Shown: positions 1 through 8,774, counted from the stretch's first letter. The stretch: 9,150 nt of DNA from Candidatus Hydrogenedentota bacterium (GCA_903922535.1 CAIXUF010001205.1:1-9150); one strand, 5' to 3'. Notes: generated by a model from the sequence alone, not told the origin. A program made the numbers and translations.

Positions 1-90
1 ATGTGGGTGGAGCCGGATGCATGCCAACTTCCCCGGAGGGGACTGATGTGCGTGGAACCGGATGCACGCCAACTTCCCCGGAGGGGAAGA
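1..90. repeat. Two tandem 45-bp units with a CCCC-GGGG hairpin
   Basis: Units 1-45 and 46-90 are identical at 39 of 45 positions. The differences fall at unit positions 6, 12, 22 and 43-45. Each contains a short palindrome, CCCC-GGA-GGGG. The stem is 5 bp in the first unit (30-34 with 38-42) and 7 bp in the second (73-79 with 83-89). Each unit starts with ATGTG, and the same ATG-TG string begins again at 91. More copies may exist to the left of the window. Confidence 0.8.
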
Positions 91-133
91 ATGTGAATAG
101 CCGGAGGTGACCGAAGGGAACCTCCGGTAACGG
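90..133. repeat. Left copy of 44-bp inverted repeat with 8-bp hairpin
   Basis: This segment is the reverse complement of 712-755 with two mismatches. It contains a perfect 8-bp stem, CCGGAGGT (101-108) with ACCTCCGG (120-127), around an 11-nt loop. Its minus-strand 5' edge reads into the tag CTATTCACATT of the neighbouring hairpin. Confidence 0.85.
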
Positions 134-146
134 ATAAGACATGGGG

Positions 147-176
147 TCAACCCCGAATGGGGTTGAATGTGAATGG
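147..176. repeat. Left copy of 30-bp inner inverted repeat
   Basis: This is the reverse complement of 669-698 with one mismatch, in the hairpin loop (GAAT here, GTTC in the right copy). The stem is CAACCCC (148-154) with GGGGTTG (159-165). On the minus strand the tag ATTCACATT lies immediately 5' of the stem. It lies about 40 bp downstream of the transposase stop codon, so it could also help end that transcript, although no T-tract follows. Confidence 0.85.
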
Positions 177-212
177 AAGAGCCGAGCAAGACCATTCTGC
201 CTGCGCCACAAA

Positions 213-659
213 CTAATCAAGATACCGCTCCTCAAAATCAATGCCGGCCTCTTCCAGAAGCGCGCGAAATTCCTCGCGAAACGATACGATACGGTGGTGT
301 TCCACCTGCCCTTTCACATACTCGATAATGGTGTCCTTTTCCCGGTGGCAACAGGTGAACGCGCCGTAGCCTTCCTGCCATGCGTCAAACGCGGGAAAAA
401 TTCCCTTGTCCTTTATCCAGCCCGACGACGCCACTTTGATATCCTTGACGAAATCTGCCAGGGCAATCGTGGGGTGCAGGCCGGTGAAGAGATGAATGTG
501 ATCCTCGATTCCGTTTATCCGGTACAGGTGGGACTTGTGGTTCTTGATGATGCCCCAAATGTACTTGAAGAGTTCTTCGCGACGTTCCGCATCCAAGGCC
601 GGACGGCGGTTCTTGGTCGAAAAAGTGATGTGATAGTAAATGTGAGTAAACGTGGACAT
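213..659 (-). CDS. IS200/RAYT-type Y1 (HUH) transposase
   Basis: This 148-residue protein belongs to the single-domain Y1 transposase family (IS200/IS605 TnpA and REP-associated RAYTs). These enzymes cut and join single-stranded DNA at hairpin-marked ends through a covalent 5'-phosphotyrosine. Visible motifs are the metal-binding HUH pair His54-Ile-His56 in the context DHIHLF, the WQEGYGAF stretch at 94-101, and the catalytic tyrosine Tyr114 in IIEYVKGQVEHH with the usual Gln118. The length is normal for the family and the reading frame is intact, so the protein may be active. The start at 659 gives the usual N-terminus (MSTFTHIYYHITF). A weak GGGA precedes it, with a hairpin (680-697) about 20 nt further upstream. 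No TnpB or IscB accessory gene is adjacent. The surrounding tagged hairpins suggest a RAYT role, but assigning a RAYT group needs a phylogeny. Confidence 0.92.
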   Translation of the reverse strand: MSTFTHIYYHITFSTKNRRPALDAERREELFKYIWGIIKNHKSHLYRINGIEDHIHLFTGLHPTIALADFVKDIKVASSGWIKDKGIFPAFDAWQEGYGAFTCCHREKDTIIEYVKGQVEHHRIVSFREEFRALLEEAGIDFEERYLD

Positions 660-668
660 TGTGGCGTC

Positions 669-698
669 CCATTCACATTCAACCCCGTTCGGGGTTGA
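669..698. repeat. Right copy of 30-bp inner inverted repeat in the transposase leader
   Basis: This is the partner of 147-176. It forms a 7-bp stem CAACCCC (680-686) with GGGGTTG (691-697) and a GTTC loop, preceded on the plus strand by ATTCACATT. It ends about 10 nt 5' of the transposase start codon region on the minus strand, close to the weak ribosome binding site. On the plus strand a T6 run (704-709) follows a few bases later, so it could also stop transcription entering from the left. Confidence 0.8.
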
Positions 699-711
699 GC
701 CAGTTTTTTGT

Positions 712-755
712 CCATTACCGGAGGTTCCCTTCGGTCACCTCCGGCTACTCACATT
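712..755. repeat. Right copy of 44-bp inverted repeat with 8-bp hairpin
   Basis: This is the partner of 90-133, differing at two positions. It has the same perfect 8-bp stem, CCGGAGGT (718-725) with ACCTCCGG (737-744). It overlaps the start of the 64-bp tandem repeat that begins at 745. Confidence 0.85.
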
Positions 756-872
756 GGACCCCTTCGGGGACCACTAACGAATAAGTAACCTCTTCAAGCG
801 CCGGCACCCTACTCACATTGGACCCCTTCGGGGACCGCTAACGAATAAGTAACCTCTTCAAGCGCTGGCACC
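745..872. repeat. Two tandem 64-bp units carrying tag plus hairpin
   Basis: Units 745-808 and 809-872 differ at only two positions (773 versus 837, and 802 versus 866 or an adjacent base). Each starts with the tag CTACTCACATT followed by a CCCC-TTC-GGGG stem. Each stem is extended by two G-C pairs beyond an A-A mismatch. The rest of the unit, roughly 36 bp, is unstructured by eye. The near identity points to a recent duplication. Confidence 0.9.
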
Positions 873-912
873 CTGCGGCGGTTGCCAACGGACCAACAAC
901 TATACCAAAGCC

Positions 913-943
913 CGTGCCCTGCCCGACAGGCGGGCAGGGCACG
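913..943. terminator. 13-bp perfect hairpin, probable bidirectional terminator
   Basis: The arms 913-925 and 931-943 pair over 13 bp without a mismatch around the loop ACAGG. The stem lies 30 bp beyond the stop codon of the minus-strand oxidoreductase. T-rich sequence follows on both strands (GCTTTGG on the minus strand, TTGTAATTTC on the plus strand), though neither is a strong U-tract. It would insulate the oxidoreductase from the transposase module. Confidence 0.7.
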
Positions 944-972
944 TTGTAATTTCGTACAGTCTGTCAAACCTA

Positions 973-2340
973 TCAGACTGGAAGTTCCCAGCCCTTGCGG
1001 TATTCCTTGGTCAGCAGCGCATTCAGCGTCGGATCATTCGTGACTTTGCCGTTTTTCACGTCGTAGATCAACGGCTTGCCCTTCGCGTGCAGGGCCACAT
1101 TGCCGAAGTTGGCCACCACCGTCAACGGCGAGGCGTAGTCGAAGTTTGACGCGGTCTTGCCGCCGTTCTGGATGCAGTCGATCCAGTCGTAATACGGGTC
1201 GTTGTGCGACACGCGTTTGATGGACGGGGCCGGCTTCTTGTAGTCGGCCATTTTCGAATCGGGCAGCAGGCGCGGATGGCCGCCGTATTCGCCGGCCGTC
1301 AGATAGCCCTTGGTGCCGATAAACAGCGAGCCATTGTCGCCGTCGCCGATCTTCTGGTCGGCCGGGATGTCTTTCGGGCGATCCGGAAGGATGCCGCCGT
1401 CGTGCCAGTACACGGTGACCGGGCACATTTTGCCGCGGGCCGGGAAGTCAATCTTGATGGTGGATTTGAGCGGCGGGCACTGGTCGGTCATGCCCTCGGA
1501 CACGATGGCCTGCGCCGTGAAGGTCTGGGCCTCAATCAGGTTCAGCGACCAGAAGGCCGCGTCCATGATGTGGCAGGCCATGTCGCCAATGGCGCCGCAG
1601 CCGAAATCCCACCAGCCGCGCCAGTTGAAGGGCGCGTACTTGCTGTTGTAGGCGCGCACCGGCGCCGTGCCGATCCACAGATTCCAGTCCATTTCCGCCG
1701 GGACCGGCTCTTCGGGCAGCGGTGCCGCGATGCCCTGCGGCCAGATGGGGCGGTTCGTCCAGACGTGCGCCTCTTTCACATCGCCGATCACGCCGGACCA
1801 CATCATCTCGCACAGTTCGCGCACGCCGACCTGGCAGTGGCCCTGGTTTCCCATCTGGGTGACCACGCCGGTCTCCTTGGCGACCTTGCGCAGGAGCCGC
1901 GCCTCGGCGATCGTGTGCGTCAGCGGCTTCTGGCAGTACACATGCTTGCCCATCTTCATTGCGCGGTACGCGGCCGGGGCGTGGGTGTGGTCCGGTGTGC
2001 TGACGCTGCACGCGTCAATGTCCTTGCCCATCTCGTCCAGCATGACCCGGTAGTCTTTGTATTGCTTGGCGTCCTTGCAGCGGTAGAACCCCTCGGCCGC
2101 CCGCTGCCAGTCGGGGTCGGCAATGGCCACGATGTTCGCGCCGGCCTTCTTGTTGTTCATGATGTCGTCCAGGCCCTTGCCGCCGCCGCCGATGGCGGCC
2201 ACGTTGACCTTCTGGTTCGGCGACACCTTGCCCGGCACGACCTTGGCGGTGTTTGGCTTTTGGCTGGAGCAGCCTGTCAGCACTGCGGTGGTGGTGGATG
2301 CGGCAAGAAATGCCCTGCGGGTGATCTGGTTCTTGTCCAT
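973..2340 (-). CDS. Tat-exported Gfo/Idh/MocA-family oxidoreductase, probable lipoprotein
   Basis: This 455-residue protein begins with a twin-arginine signal, TRRAFLAAS (Arg8-Arg9), followed by a lipobox-like LTGC (Cys24). It is therefore predicted to be exported folded with its cofactor and possibly anchored to a membrane by lipid. The mature part has a Rossmann NAD(P)-binding loop, GGGGKG (51-56), then STPDHTH (114-120) and CQKPLTHT (136-143), where Lys138 is the usual catalytic lysine. MGNQGH (163-168) and GDMACHIMD (252-260, His257) follow. These features fit the bacterial-type secreted dehydrogenases that act on sugars or cyclitols; the substrate cannot be read from sequence. The frame stays open upstream to 2526, but the signal peptide and a GGAAA-type ribosome binding site favour the start at 2340. 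The gene ends 30 bp before a strong hairpin. It is separated from the kinase by 258 bp, so it is probably transcribed independently. Confidence 0.92.
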   Translation of the reverse strand: MDKNQITRRAFLAASTTTAVLTGCSSQKPNTAKVVPGKVSPNQKVNVAAIGGGGKGLDDIMNNKKAGANIVAIADPDWQRAAEGFYRCKDAKQYKDYRVMLDEMGKDIDACSVSTPDHTHAPAAYRAMKMGKHVYCQKPLTHTIAEARLLRKVAKETGVVTQMGNQGHCQVGVRELCEMMWSGVIGDVKEAHVWTNRPIWPQGIAAPLPEEPVPAEMDWNLWIGTAPVRAYNSKYAPFNWRGWWDFGCGAIGDMACHIMDAAFWSLNLIEAQTFTAQAIVSEGMTDQCPPLKSTIKIDFPARGKMCPVTVYWHDGGILPDRPKDIPADQKIGDGDNGSLFIGTKGYLTAGEYGGHPRLLPDSKMADYKKPAPSIKRVSHNDPYYDWIDCIQNGGKTASNFDYASPLTVVANFGNVALHAKGKPLIYDVKNGKVTNDPTLNALLTKEYRKGWELPV

Positions 2341-2598
2341 GCTTGTTCGTTTCCATCTGGGGTTGAGATCGGTCCTGGAAACCCAACTATTGTATGACGC
2401 TCGCCGCCGACGGACCACACCCGGCGGACACGCCCTTTCCGCCCCACCGGGGGCGGAACACGAAAATCCATAACCATTGGACAGCCGCCGGATGATATCA
2501 GTTTCACCCCCGGAAAACCACCGCATGGATGGGGATTTTCCCCTTCCGTGGACCTTTCAGGCGCTTTGCGCGGCGCGACTGGGAAACGCCCCGAACTT
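2341..2598 (-). promoter_or_regulatory. Intergenic region upstream of the oxidoreductase
   Basis: No gene is seen here. On the minus strand a TACAAT hexamer (2389-2394) lies 48 bp before the oxidoreductase start and could be its -10 box, but no convincing -35 is visible at 16-18 bp. At 2527-2547 an imperfect hairpin (eight pairs, one T-T mismatch, three-base loop) lies about 50 bp past the kinase stop. It may end the kinase transcript, although no T-tract follows on the minus strand. Confidence 0.35.
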
Positions 2599-4974
<2,376 letters not shown>

Positions 4975-5073
4975 GGTCATCCCCGTGGTCCGGTGCCGCC
5001 CATTGGACCGGACATGCAGCCACATTGTCGCCAATTTGTCCCCGCCATGCAAAAGAACGCCGCGGCTGCCTGT

Positions 5074-7611
5074 TCAGTCGGGCAGATGCTCCGCGATGGC
5101 CCGGATGAAGCGCGGGTGGAATTCGCCGAACCGCGCCCCGGCGGTGTTGCGGGTCATCACGACAACGAGCCGGTGTTCGGGGTCGATGCGCAGCGTGGCG
5201 GAAGAGGCCGCGCCGTGGCCGAATGTCTTCGGGGAAAGGCCCTCCTCCGGCATGCGCACGGCGCCGATGCCCCACTCTATTTTTGTGCCCGGCCCAAGCA
5301 GGTCCGTCAGCGGTTGCGGCATCATCTTCTGGACGGTCTCGGGGCGCAGGAACTGTCTGTCGCCGTAGGCGCCGCCGTTAAGCATCATCTGGCCCAGGCG
5401 CACCATGTCCACAGCGGTGCTGCGGGTCAGGGCTGACCCGTCAACCGCATCCGTGTGGTCCATGCCCAGCGGTCCGAGCAGATGGTTCAGGAAGAATTCG
5501 GGCAGCGCCTCGCCCGAAACCGCCTCGATGACCTTGCCGCCCACCGCATAGCCGACACCGTTGTAGGCATGGCGGACGCGCGGCTTGAGGAAGGGATAGT
5601 ATCCTGCGATCACCTGTTCGAGGTCGTGCATCTCATCGCCCCAATGGTCCGAACGGTAGCCCAGCGCAAGGCCGTTGGTGTGGACGTACAGATCGCGCAC
5701 GGTCAGCATGACTCCCGGCACGCCGTGAAATTCCGGCAGGAAGCGGTCCACGGGATCGTCAAGGTTCACGAGACCCTGATCCACCAGCATCATCATGAGC
5801 GTGCCCGACATGAACTTGCTGATGGAGGCCATCCAGCTTTTGGTGTCCTCCGCCATGGGCAGGCCCTGGCGCGTGCCGTAGGCCTTGTGGAAGAAAAGGA
5901 CGCCGTCGCGCGCGACGGCCACGGCAAAGGCCTCGTCGCTTGCCGCAGCCCACTCGGTCAGCACGGAATCCATGGCCGCCGCCGCGCCGGGTTTCATGCC
6001 CGCATCGCTTTCGCCGCCTTCGCGGAGTACCGGCGCGGGCAGGCCTTCGAGCGGCCGCGGACAGATGAAGGGAACTGCGGGGGCCTCATTGCGGAGCGTC
6101 CGTTTTAGGCCGGTCCACCACTGCCGGTCCACCGCCCAGGGGTCGTTGTTGCGGCGCACGGTTGCGGGCGTGTCGCCCGCCTCGTTCAGCCCGGCGAGGA
6201 GCACGGCCAGGTCCTGGGAGGAGTTCAGGCTTTGGAGCAGCTGCATGTCATAGAACCGGGCTATGCTCTGTCCATATATATGCTGCACCTTTTCGCTCAC
6301 GCCCAACGACGGATGCAGGGCGCCGCCGTCGGTGGGGGCGTTGAGCAGCCACCTGAACCCGTCGCAGCCTTCCGGGATGCTGAACACCGTGCGGTACCGG
6401 AGCACGGGGGCCGCGCCCGATGCGGGCACAATCCGTATGGCGGCGCCATAGCGTCCCCGTTGCAGGGGCTCGCTTGCCGGGTGATAGTCGCCGGCGTAAT
6501 AGGTGGTCTCGACGCGGTACGGTCCCAGGAGCCGTTCACCGAGCAGCGGATTGGCGAAGTCGCACCGGGGAAACTGGCCGTTCTTTATCACGTAGGATTT
6601 CGGGCCGATGTCGGCCGCGAGAATCATGCGGGCGCGGGCTTCGGCGGCGGGCGGCAGTTGCGCCTCCACACGGGAGGCGCCGGCAACACGGCAGCGCAAC
6701 ACCGGGACCCGGTCGCCGTCGTTCGCGGGCATGGGCAGCGTGAGGGTTGCCACGGATCGGCCGGCCTGTTCGGCCAGCGTTGCCTCGGCGCGCTGGCCCT
6801 CCAACTCCGCAACGACGGCGGAGCCCGCCATTGTGTCCACGGCAACCACGCGCGCCACGGTCTGCGCGAACTCGTCATAGGCGCCGAAGACGCGCGCGGT
6901 GACGGGCGGCGAGGGCCTGCGCGCCAGCCGCACCGGATAGGCGGCCCCGGTGTTCTCGTGGGTGGCCGGGTCGGGATACCAAAGCGCCTCAAAACGCGCG
7001 CCGTCGGCGTCCACGTCGTTGACCGCCACCTGCACGGCGGGCAGGGTGCCGGGCTTCGGCATTCCGCCGATGGCCGCCCAGGGCAGCCGCATCTCAATGC
7101 GGTATCCTTTGCCCGTTTCCTCCCACCCGGTTTCCGCGGCAATGCCCCCTGGGGCGGGCGCGTTGTTGTAGCCGCACGTGAAGACGCGCATCACGCCGTC
7201 CGCGTCGGTTTCGGGGGCGGCAACCACCTCAAAAAGCCGCTTCGCGCCGCGCTCGGGCGCAAGGCAGACTTCCACGGAGTCGCCGTTCCACAGCGGCTTG
7301 TCCGCGGGGCTGGTCTGGAGTGAATCGTCGCGCACCTCCACCAGCACGAGCAGGCCCCGCGCGTCCCAGGCGAGCCGCGCAATCGGATCAAAATCCTCCG
7401 GCGTGCGGACCTGGCCGTCTTTGTCGGTCAGAATGTCAACGTGGAATCCGCGTTCCCCCCAGTCTCCGTCGTCCCCGTCAATCTTGATGTTGTCGAGACG
7501 GGGGATGTCAAAGACGGGCACCTTGGGTTTCGCGGCGGCGGCGGCAGGGGGAGGTGCCGCGATGAACGAAGCGAAGAGTGTTGCGGCAATGATAAGACGC
7601 GGCAGGGACAT
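5074..7611 (-). CDS. Secreted CBM9-like domain fused to a beta-lactamase-fold serine hydrolase
   Basis: This 845-residue protein starts with a signal peptide: a hydrophobic stretch at about 5-19, then an Ala-rich cleavage area ending near 27. Residues about 33-230 resemble a family 9 carbohydrate-binding-like module (DGDWGERGF, ARLAWDARGLLVLVEVRDD, WNGDSVEVCL). Residues about 235-535 form a middle region I do not recognise. The C-terminal part (about 545-845) is a class C beta-lactamase/penicillin-binding-protein-like serine hydrolase. It has the nucleophile motif Ser596-Ile-Ser-Lys599 and HGA at 799-801. The second motif reads Tyr683-Asn-Gly in AYNGVGYAVGG, whereas the family usually has Tyr-x-Asn, so the third position is unusual. 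Such domains act as esterases or peptidases outside the cytoplasm; true beta-lactamase activity is not implied. The start is supported by AAGGAG (7621-7626) 9 nt upstream. The kinase gene follows 99 bp later on the same strand. Confidence 0.9.
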   Translation of the reverse strand: MSLPRLIIAATLFASFIAAPPPAAAAAKPKVPVFDIPRLDNIKIDGDDGDWGERGFHVDILTDKDGQVRTPEDFDPIARLAWDARGLLVLVEVRDDSLQTSPADKPLWNGDSVEVCLAPERGAKRLFEVVAAPETDADGVMRVFTCGYNNAPAPGGIAAETGWEETGKGYRIEMRLPWAAIGGMPKPGTLPAVQVAVNDVDADGARFEALWYPDPATHENTGAAYPVRLARRPSPPVTARVFGAYDEFAQTVARVVAVDTMAGSAVVAELEGQRAEATLAEQAGRSVATLTLPMPANDGDRVPVLRCRVAGASRVEAQLPPAAEARARMILAADIGPKSYVIKNGQFPRCDFANPLLGERLLGPYRVETTYYAGDYHPASEPLQRGRYGAAIRIVPASGAAPVLRYRTVFSIPEGCDGFRWLLNAPTDGGALHPSLGVSEKVQHIYGQSIARFYDMQLLQSLNSSQDLAVLLAGLNEAGDTPATVRRNNDPWAVDRQWWTGLKRTLRNEAPAVPFICPRPLEGLPAPVLREGGESDAGMKPGAAAAMDSVLTEWAAASDEAFAVAVARDGVLFFHKAYGTRQGLPMAEDTKSWMASISKFMSGTLMMMLVDQGLVNLDDPVDRFLPEFHGVPGVMLTVRDLYVHTNGLALGYRSDHWGDEMHDLEQVIAGYYPFLKPRVRHAYNGVGYAVGGKVIEAVSGEALPEFFLNHLLGPLGMDHTDAVDGSALTRSTAVDMVRLGQMMLNGGAYGDRQFLRPETVQKMMPQPLTDLLGPGTKIEWGIGAVRMPEEGLSPKTFGHGAASSATLRIDPEHRLVVVMTRNTAGARFGEFHPRFIRAIAEHLPD

Positions 7612-7815
7612 GGCTCGATTCTCCTTTTGGCGGGGAAAACATGATGCCAGCGCCCGGTGCGCCCCGCTTTGCTGCGGGCACCCTGCAAAGCGGAAACCAT
7701 GCCGCCCGCCGGGCCAGTATACCGCACGGCCGGGTTGCGCGGCGCGCGGCGAAAGATCATACTTTCACGGCAGGAAGCCGTCCGGCGGGCGGCGCAACCG
7801 AAGGAGATTACCGGC
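7612..7815. promoter_or_regulatory. Divergent intergenic control region
   Basis: This region separates the minus-strand hydrolase from the plus-strand isomerase. Each gene has AAGGAG exactly 9 nt before its ATG (7621-7626 for the hydrolase, 7801-7806 for the isomerase). A candidate minus-strand -10, TATACT, lies at 7716-7721, without a clear -35. A candidate plus-strand promoter is TTGCGC (7735-7740), a 17-bp spacer and CATACT (7758-7763). Both are weak matches, so only the ribosome binding sites are firm. Confidence 0.45.
7664..7693. promoter_or_regulatory. 9-bp perfect inverted repeat, possible operator or leader hairpin
   Basis: CCGCTTTGC (7664-7672) is repeated inverted as GCAAAGCGG (7685-7693) with 12 bp between, so the half-site centres are 21 bp apart, about two helical turns. 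That spacing suits a dimeric regulator binding one DNA face. It lies between the candidate hydrolase -10 and the hydrolase start. It would therefore also be transcribed into the hydrolase leader and could fold as an RNA hairpin. No regulator gene is adjacent. Confidence 0.4.
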
Positions 7816-8532
7816 ATGGCGAATCTTGGGCGCATCGGCGCGCAAAGCTACAGTTTTCGCAGGTTCAGTTTTGAGGGGTCGCTCGACCAGTTGGAGGCGC
7901 TGGGACTGCGCATCATGGAGTTCTGTTCCGTGCATTTTCCGGCGGACCCGGCGGACCCCGGATTTGAAAAGGTGCTTGCGACGCTGCGCGCGCGCGGCGT
8001 GCTGGTGCCCTGCTTTGGCGTGGAGGGGTTCACGGCGGACCGCGCCGCGAACCGGCGCAAATTCGAACTGGGCCGCGCGCTGGGCGTGGAATGCCTGACC
8101 GCGGATCCCGAGCCGGAGGCGTTTGACAGCCTGGAGGAACTGGTGGACGAGTTTGGGATACGAATCGCGATTCACAACCACGGGCCGGGCGCGCGCTATG
8201 ACAAGGCTGCCGACACGCTGCGCGCGGTGGAGGGGCGCCATCCTTTCATTGGCGCGTGCGTGGACACGGGCCACTGCCTGCGCTCGGGCGAGCGGCCGTC
8301 CGAGGTCATCGGGGCGCTCGACGCGCGCGTGCTCAGTGTGCATCTGAAGGACTGGAAGATCGGCGGCGCGGAAACCATTCTTGGCGAGGGTGACGCCGAC
8401 CTGCCCGGCGTGGCGGAGACCCTGCGCGCGGTGGACTTTTCCGGGCCGATCATCATGGAGTATGAGAACAGCCCGGAGGGCCCGGTGCCCGACATGCGCA
8501 GGGGGCTCACGCTCTGGAATCAGCTCATGTAG
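7816..8532 (+). CDS. Xylose-isomerase-like TIM-barrel sugar phosphate isomerase/epimerase
   Basis: This 238-residue cytoplasmic protein has no signal peptide and fits the AP-endonuclease-2/xylose isomerase-like TIM-barrel family. Members isomerise or epimerise sugars, keto-sugars or inositol derivatives using a divalent metal. Motifs in barrel order are an early Glu35 (IMEF), the IAIHNHGPG strand (His120, His122), VDTGH (Asp150, His153), SVHLKDW (His176, Lys178, Asp179) and the late IIMEYEN strand (Glu215). These supply the usual metal ligands, so the enzyme looks functional. It is somewhat shorter than the common 260-300 residues. The open frame extends upstream to 7657, but AAGGAG at 7801-7806, 9 nt before the ATG, fixes the start at 7816. 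It is a single gene, divergent from the hydrolase and followed by a hairpin. The substrate is not evident; family members often occur with Gfo/Idh/MocA dehydrogenases, one of which is nearby. Confidence 0.88.
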   Translation: MANLGRIGAQSYSFRRFSFEGSLDQLEALGLRIMEFCSVHFPADPADPGFEKVLATLRARGVLVPCFGVEGFTADRAANRRKFELGRALGVECLTADPEPEAFDSLEELVDEFGIRIAIHNHGPGARYDKAADTLRAVEGRHPFIGACVDTGHCLRSGERPSEVIGALDARVLSVHLKDWKIGGAETILGEGDADLPGVAETLRAVDFSGPIIMEYENSPEGPVPDMRRGLTLWNQLM

Positions 8533-8556
8533 CGCGGCAAATGCGGCACTGGCCCG

Positions 8557-8579
8557 GACCGGCCCTTTCGGGGCCGGTC
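8557..8579 (+). terminator. GC-rich hairpin after the isomerase gene
   Basis: The arms 8557-8565 (GACCGGCCC) and 8571-8579 (GGGCCGGTC) pair perfectly over 9 bp around TTTCG, 24 bp after the stop codon. A C-run rather than a T-run follows, so termination may be inefficient or need another factor. The hairpin lies between the isomerase gene and the rRNA promoter array. Confidence 0.55.
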
Positions 8580-8666
8580 TCCCCCCGGACGGCTTCCATA
8601 TCCGGGGTTGCCGACGGGGGCGAATGGGGGGTGACGGGATGCCGAATACGGCGCGTGACAACAAGC

Positions 8667-8696
8667 TTGACATGACCCCTGTGAATTTGCAATACT
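8667..8696 (+). promoter_or_regulatory. Putative rRNA operon promoter 1 of 4
   Basis: A perfect TTGACA at 8667-8672, an 18-bp spacer and AATACT at 8691-8696 (four of six matches to TATAAT), with an extended TGC at 8688-8690. It is the weakest of the four because it lacks the A-rich upstream tract seen at the others. Confidence 0.45.
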
Positions 8697-8774
8697 TCAC
8701 TTCGCTCTGTTGACCGCCTATTTGCGCGCATCGCGGCGGCTGGAAACGGTCCCTGCGAGACGCAAAGAAAGTTG

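Larger units (their letters stand above)
1..872. mobile_element. REP/BIME-like hairpin array enclosing a Y1 transposase gene
   Basis: A minus-strand HUH/Y1 transposase gene (213-659) lies between two mirror-image groups of short hairpins. From outside in, the left group has stems at 30-42, 73-89, 101-127 and 148-165. The right group has their counterparts at 680-697, 718-744, 756-772 and 820-836. Inner pairs are inverted repeats of each other: 147-176 with 669-698 (one mismatch in 30) and 90-133 with 712-755 (two mismatches in 44). Read outward from the hairpin on the appropriate strand, most hairpins are preceded by a TCACATT-like tag. A simple IS200/IS605 element has one subterminal hairpin per end, so the multiple tagged hairpins fit a REP/RAYT arrangement better. 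The left boundary may lie outside the window, and no target-site duplication is expected for this family. The region is visibly less GC-rich than the genes that follow. Confidence 0.6.

Noticed and set aside
141..698. 185-residue plus-strand open frame across the transposase region
   Set aside because: It runs antisense to the transposase gene, has no recognisable domain, and starts and ends inside the inverted repeats.
1..872. CRISPR array
   Set aside because: Only two copies of each repeat occur, they are directly tandem without variable spacers, and no cas gene is present.
1204..2397. 397-residue plus-strand open frame opposite the oxidoreductase
   Set aside because: It is antisense to a gene with clear family motifs. 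Its composition (His/Arg/Val/Gly-rich) is typical of a shadow frame in GC-rich DNA.
2341..2526. N-terminal extension of the oxidoreductase to an ATG at 2526
   Set aside because: The extra 62 residues are Arg/Gly/Pro-rich and would bury the Tat signal and lipobox, which must be N-terminal.
4975..5073. Promoter for the kinase in the 99-bp gap
   Set aside because: The best minus-strand pair (TTGCAT, 17 bp, GACAAT) matches consensus poorly, so co-transcription with the hydrolase is as likely.
7612..7815. Riboswitch in the divergent region
   Set aside because: The stems seen are simple and GC-rich, with no motif of a riboswitch class that I can recognise.
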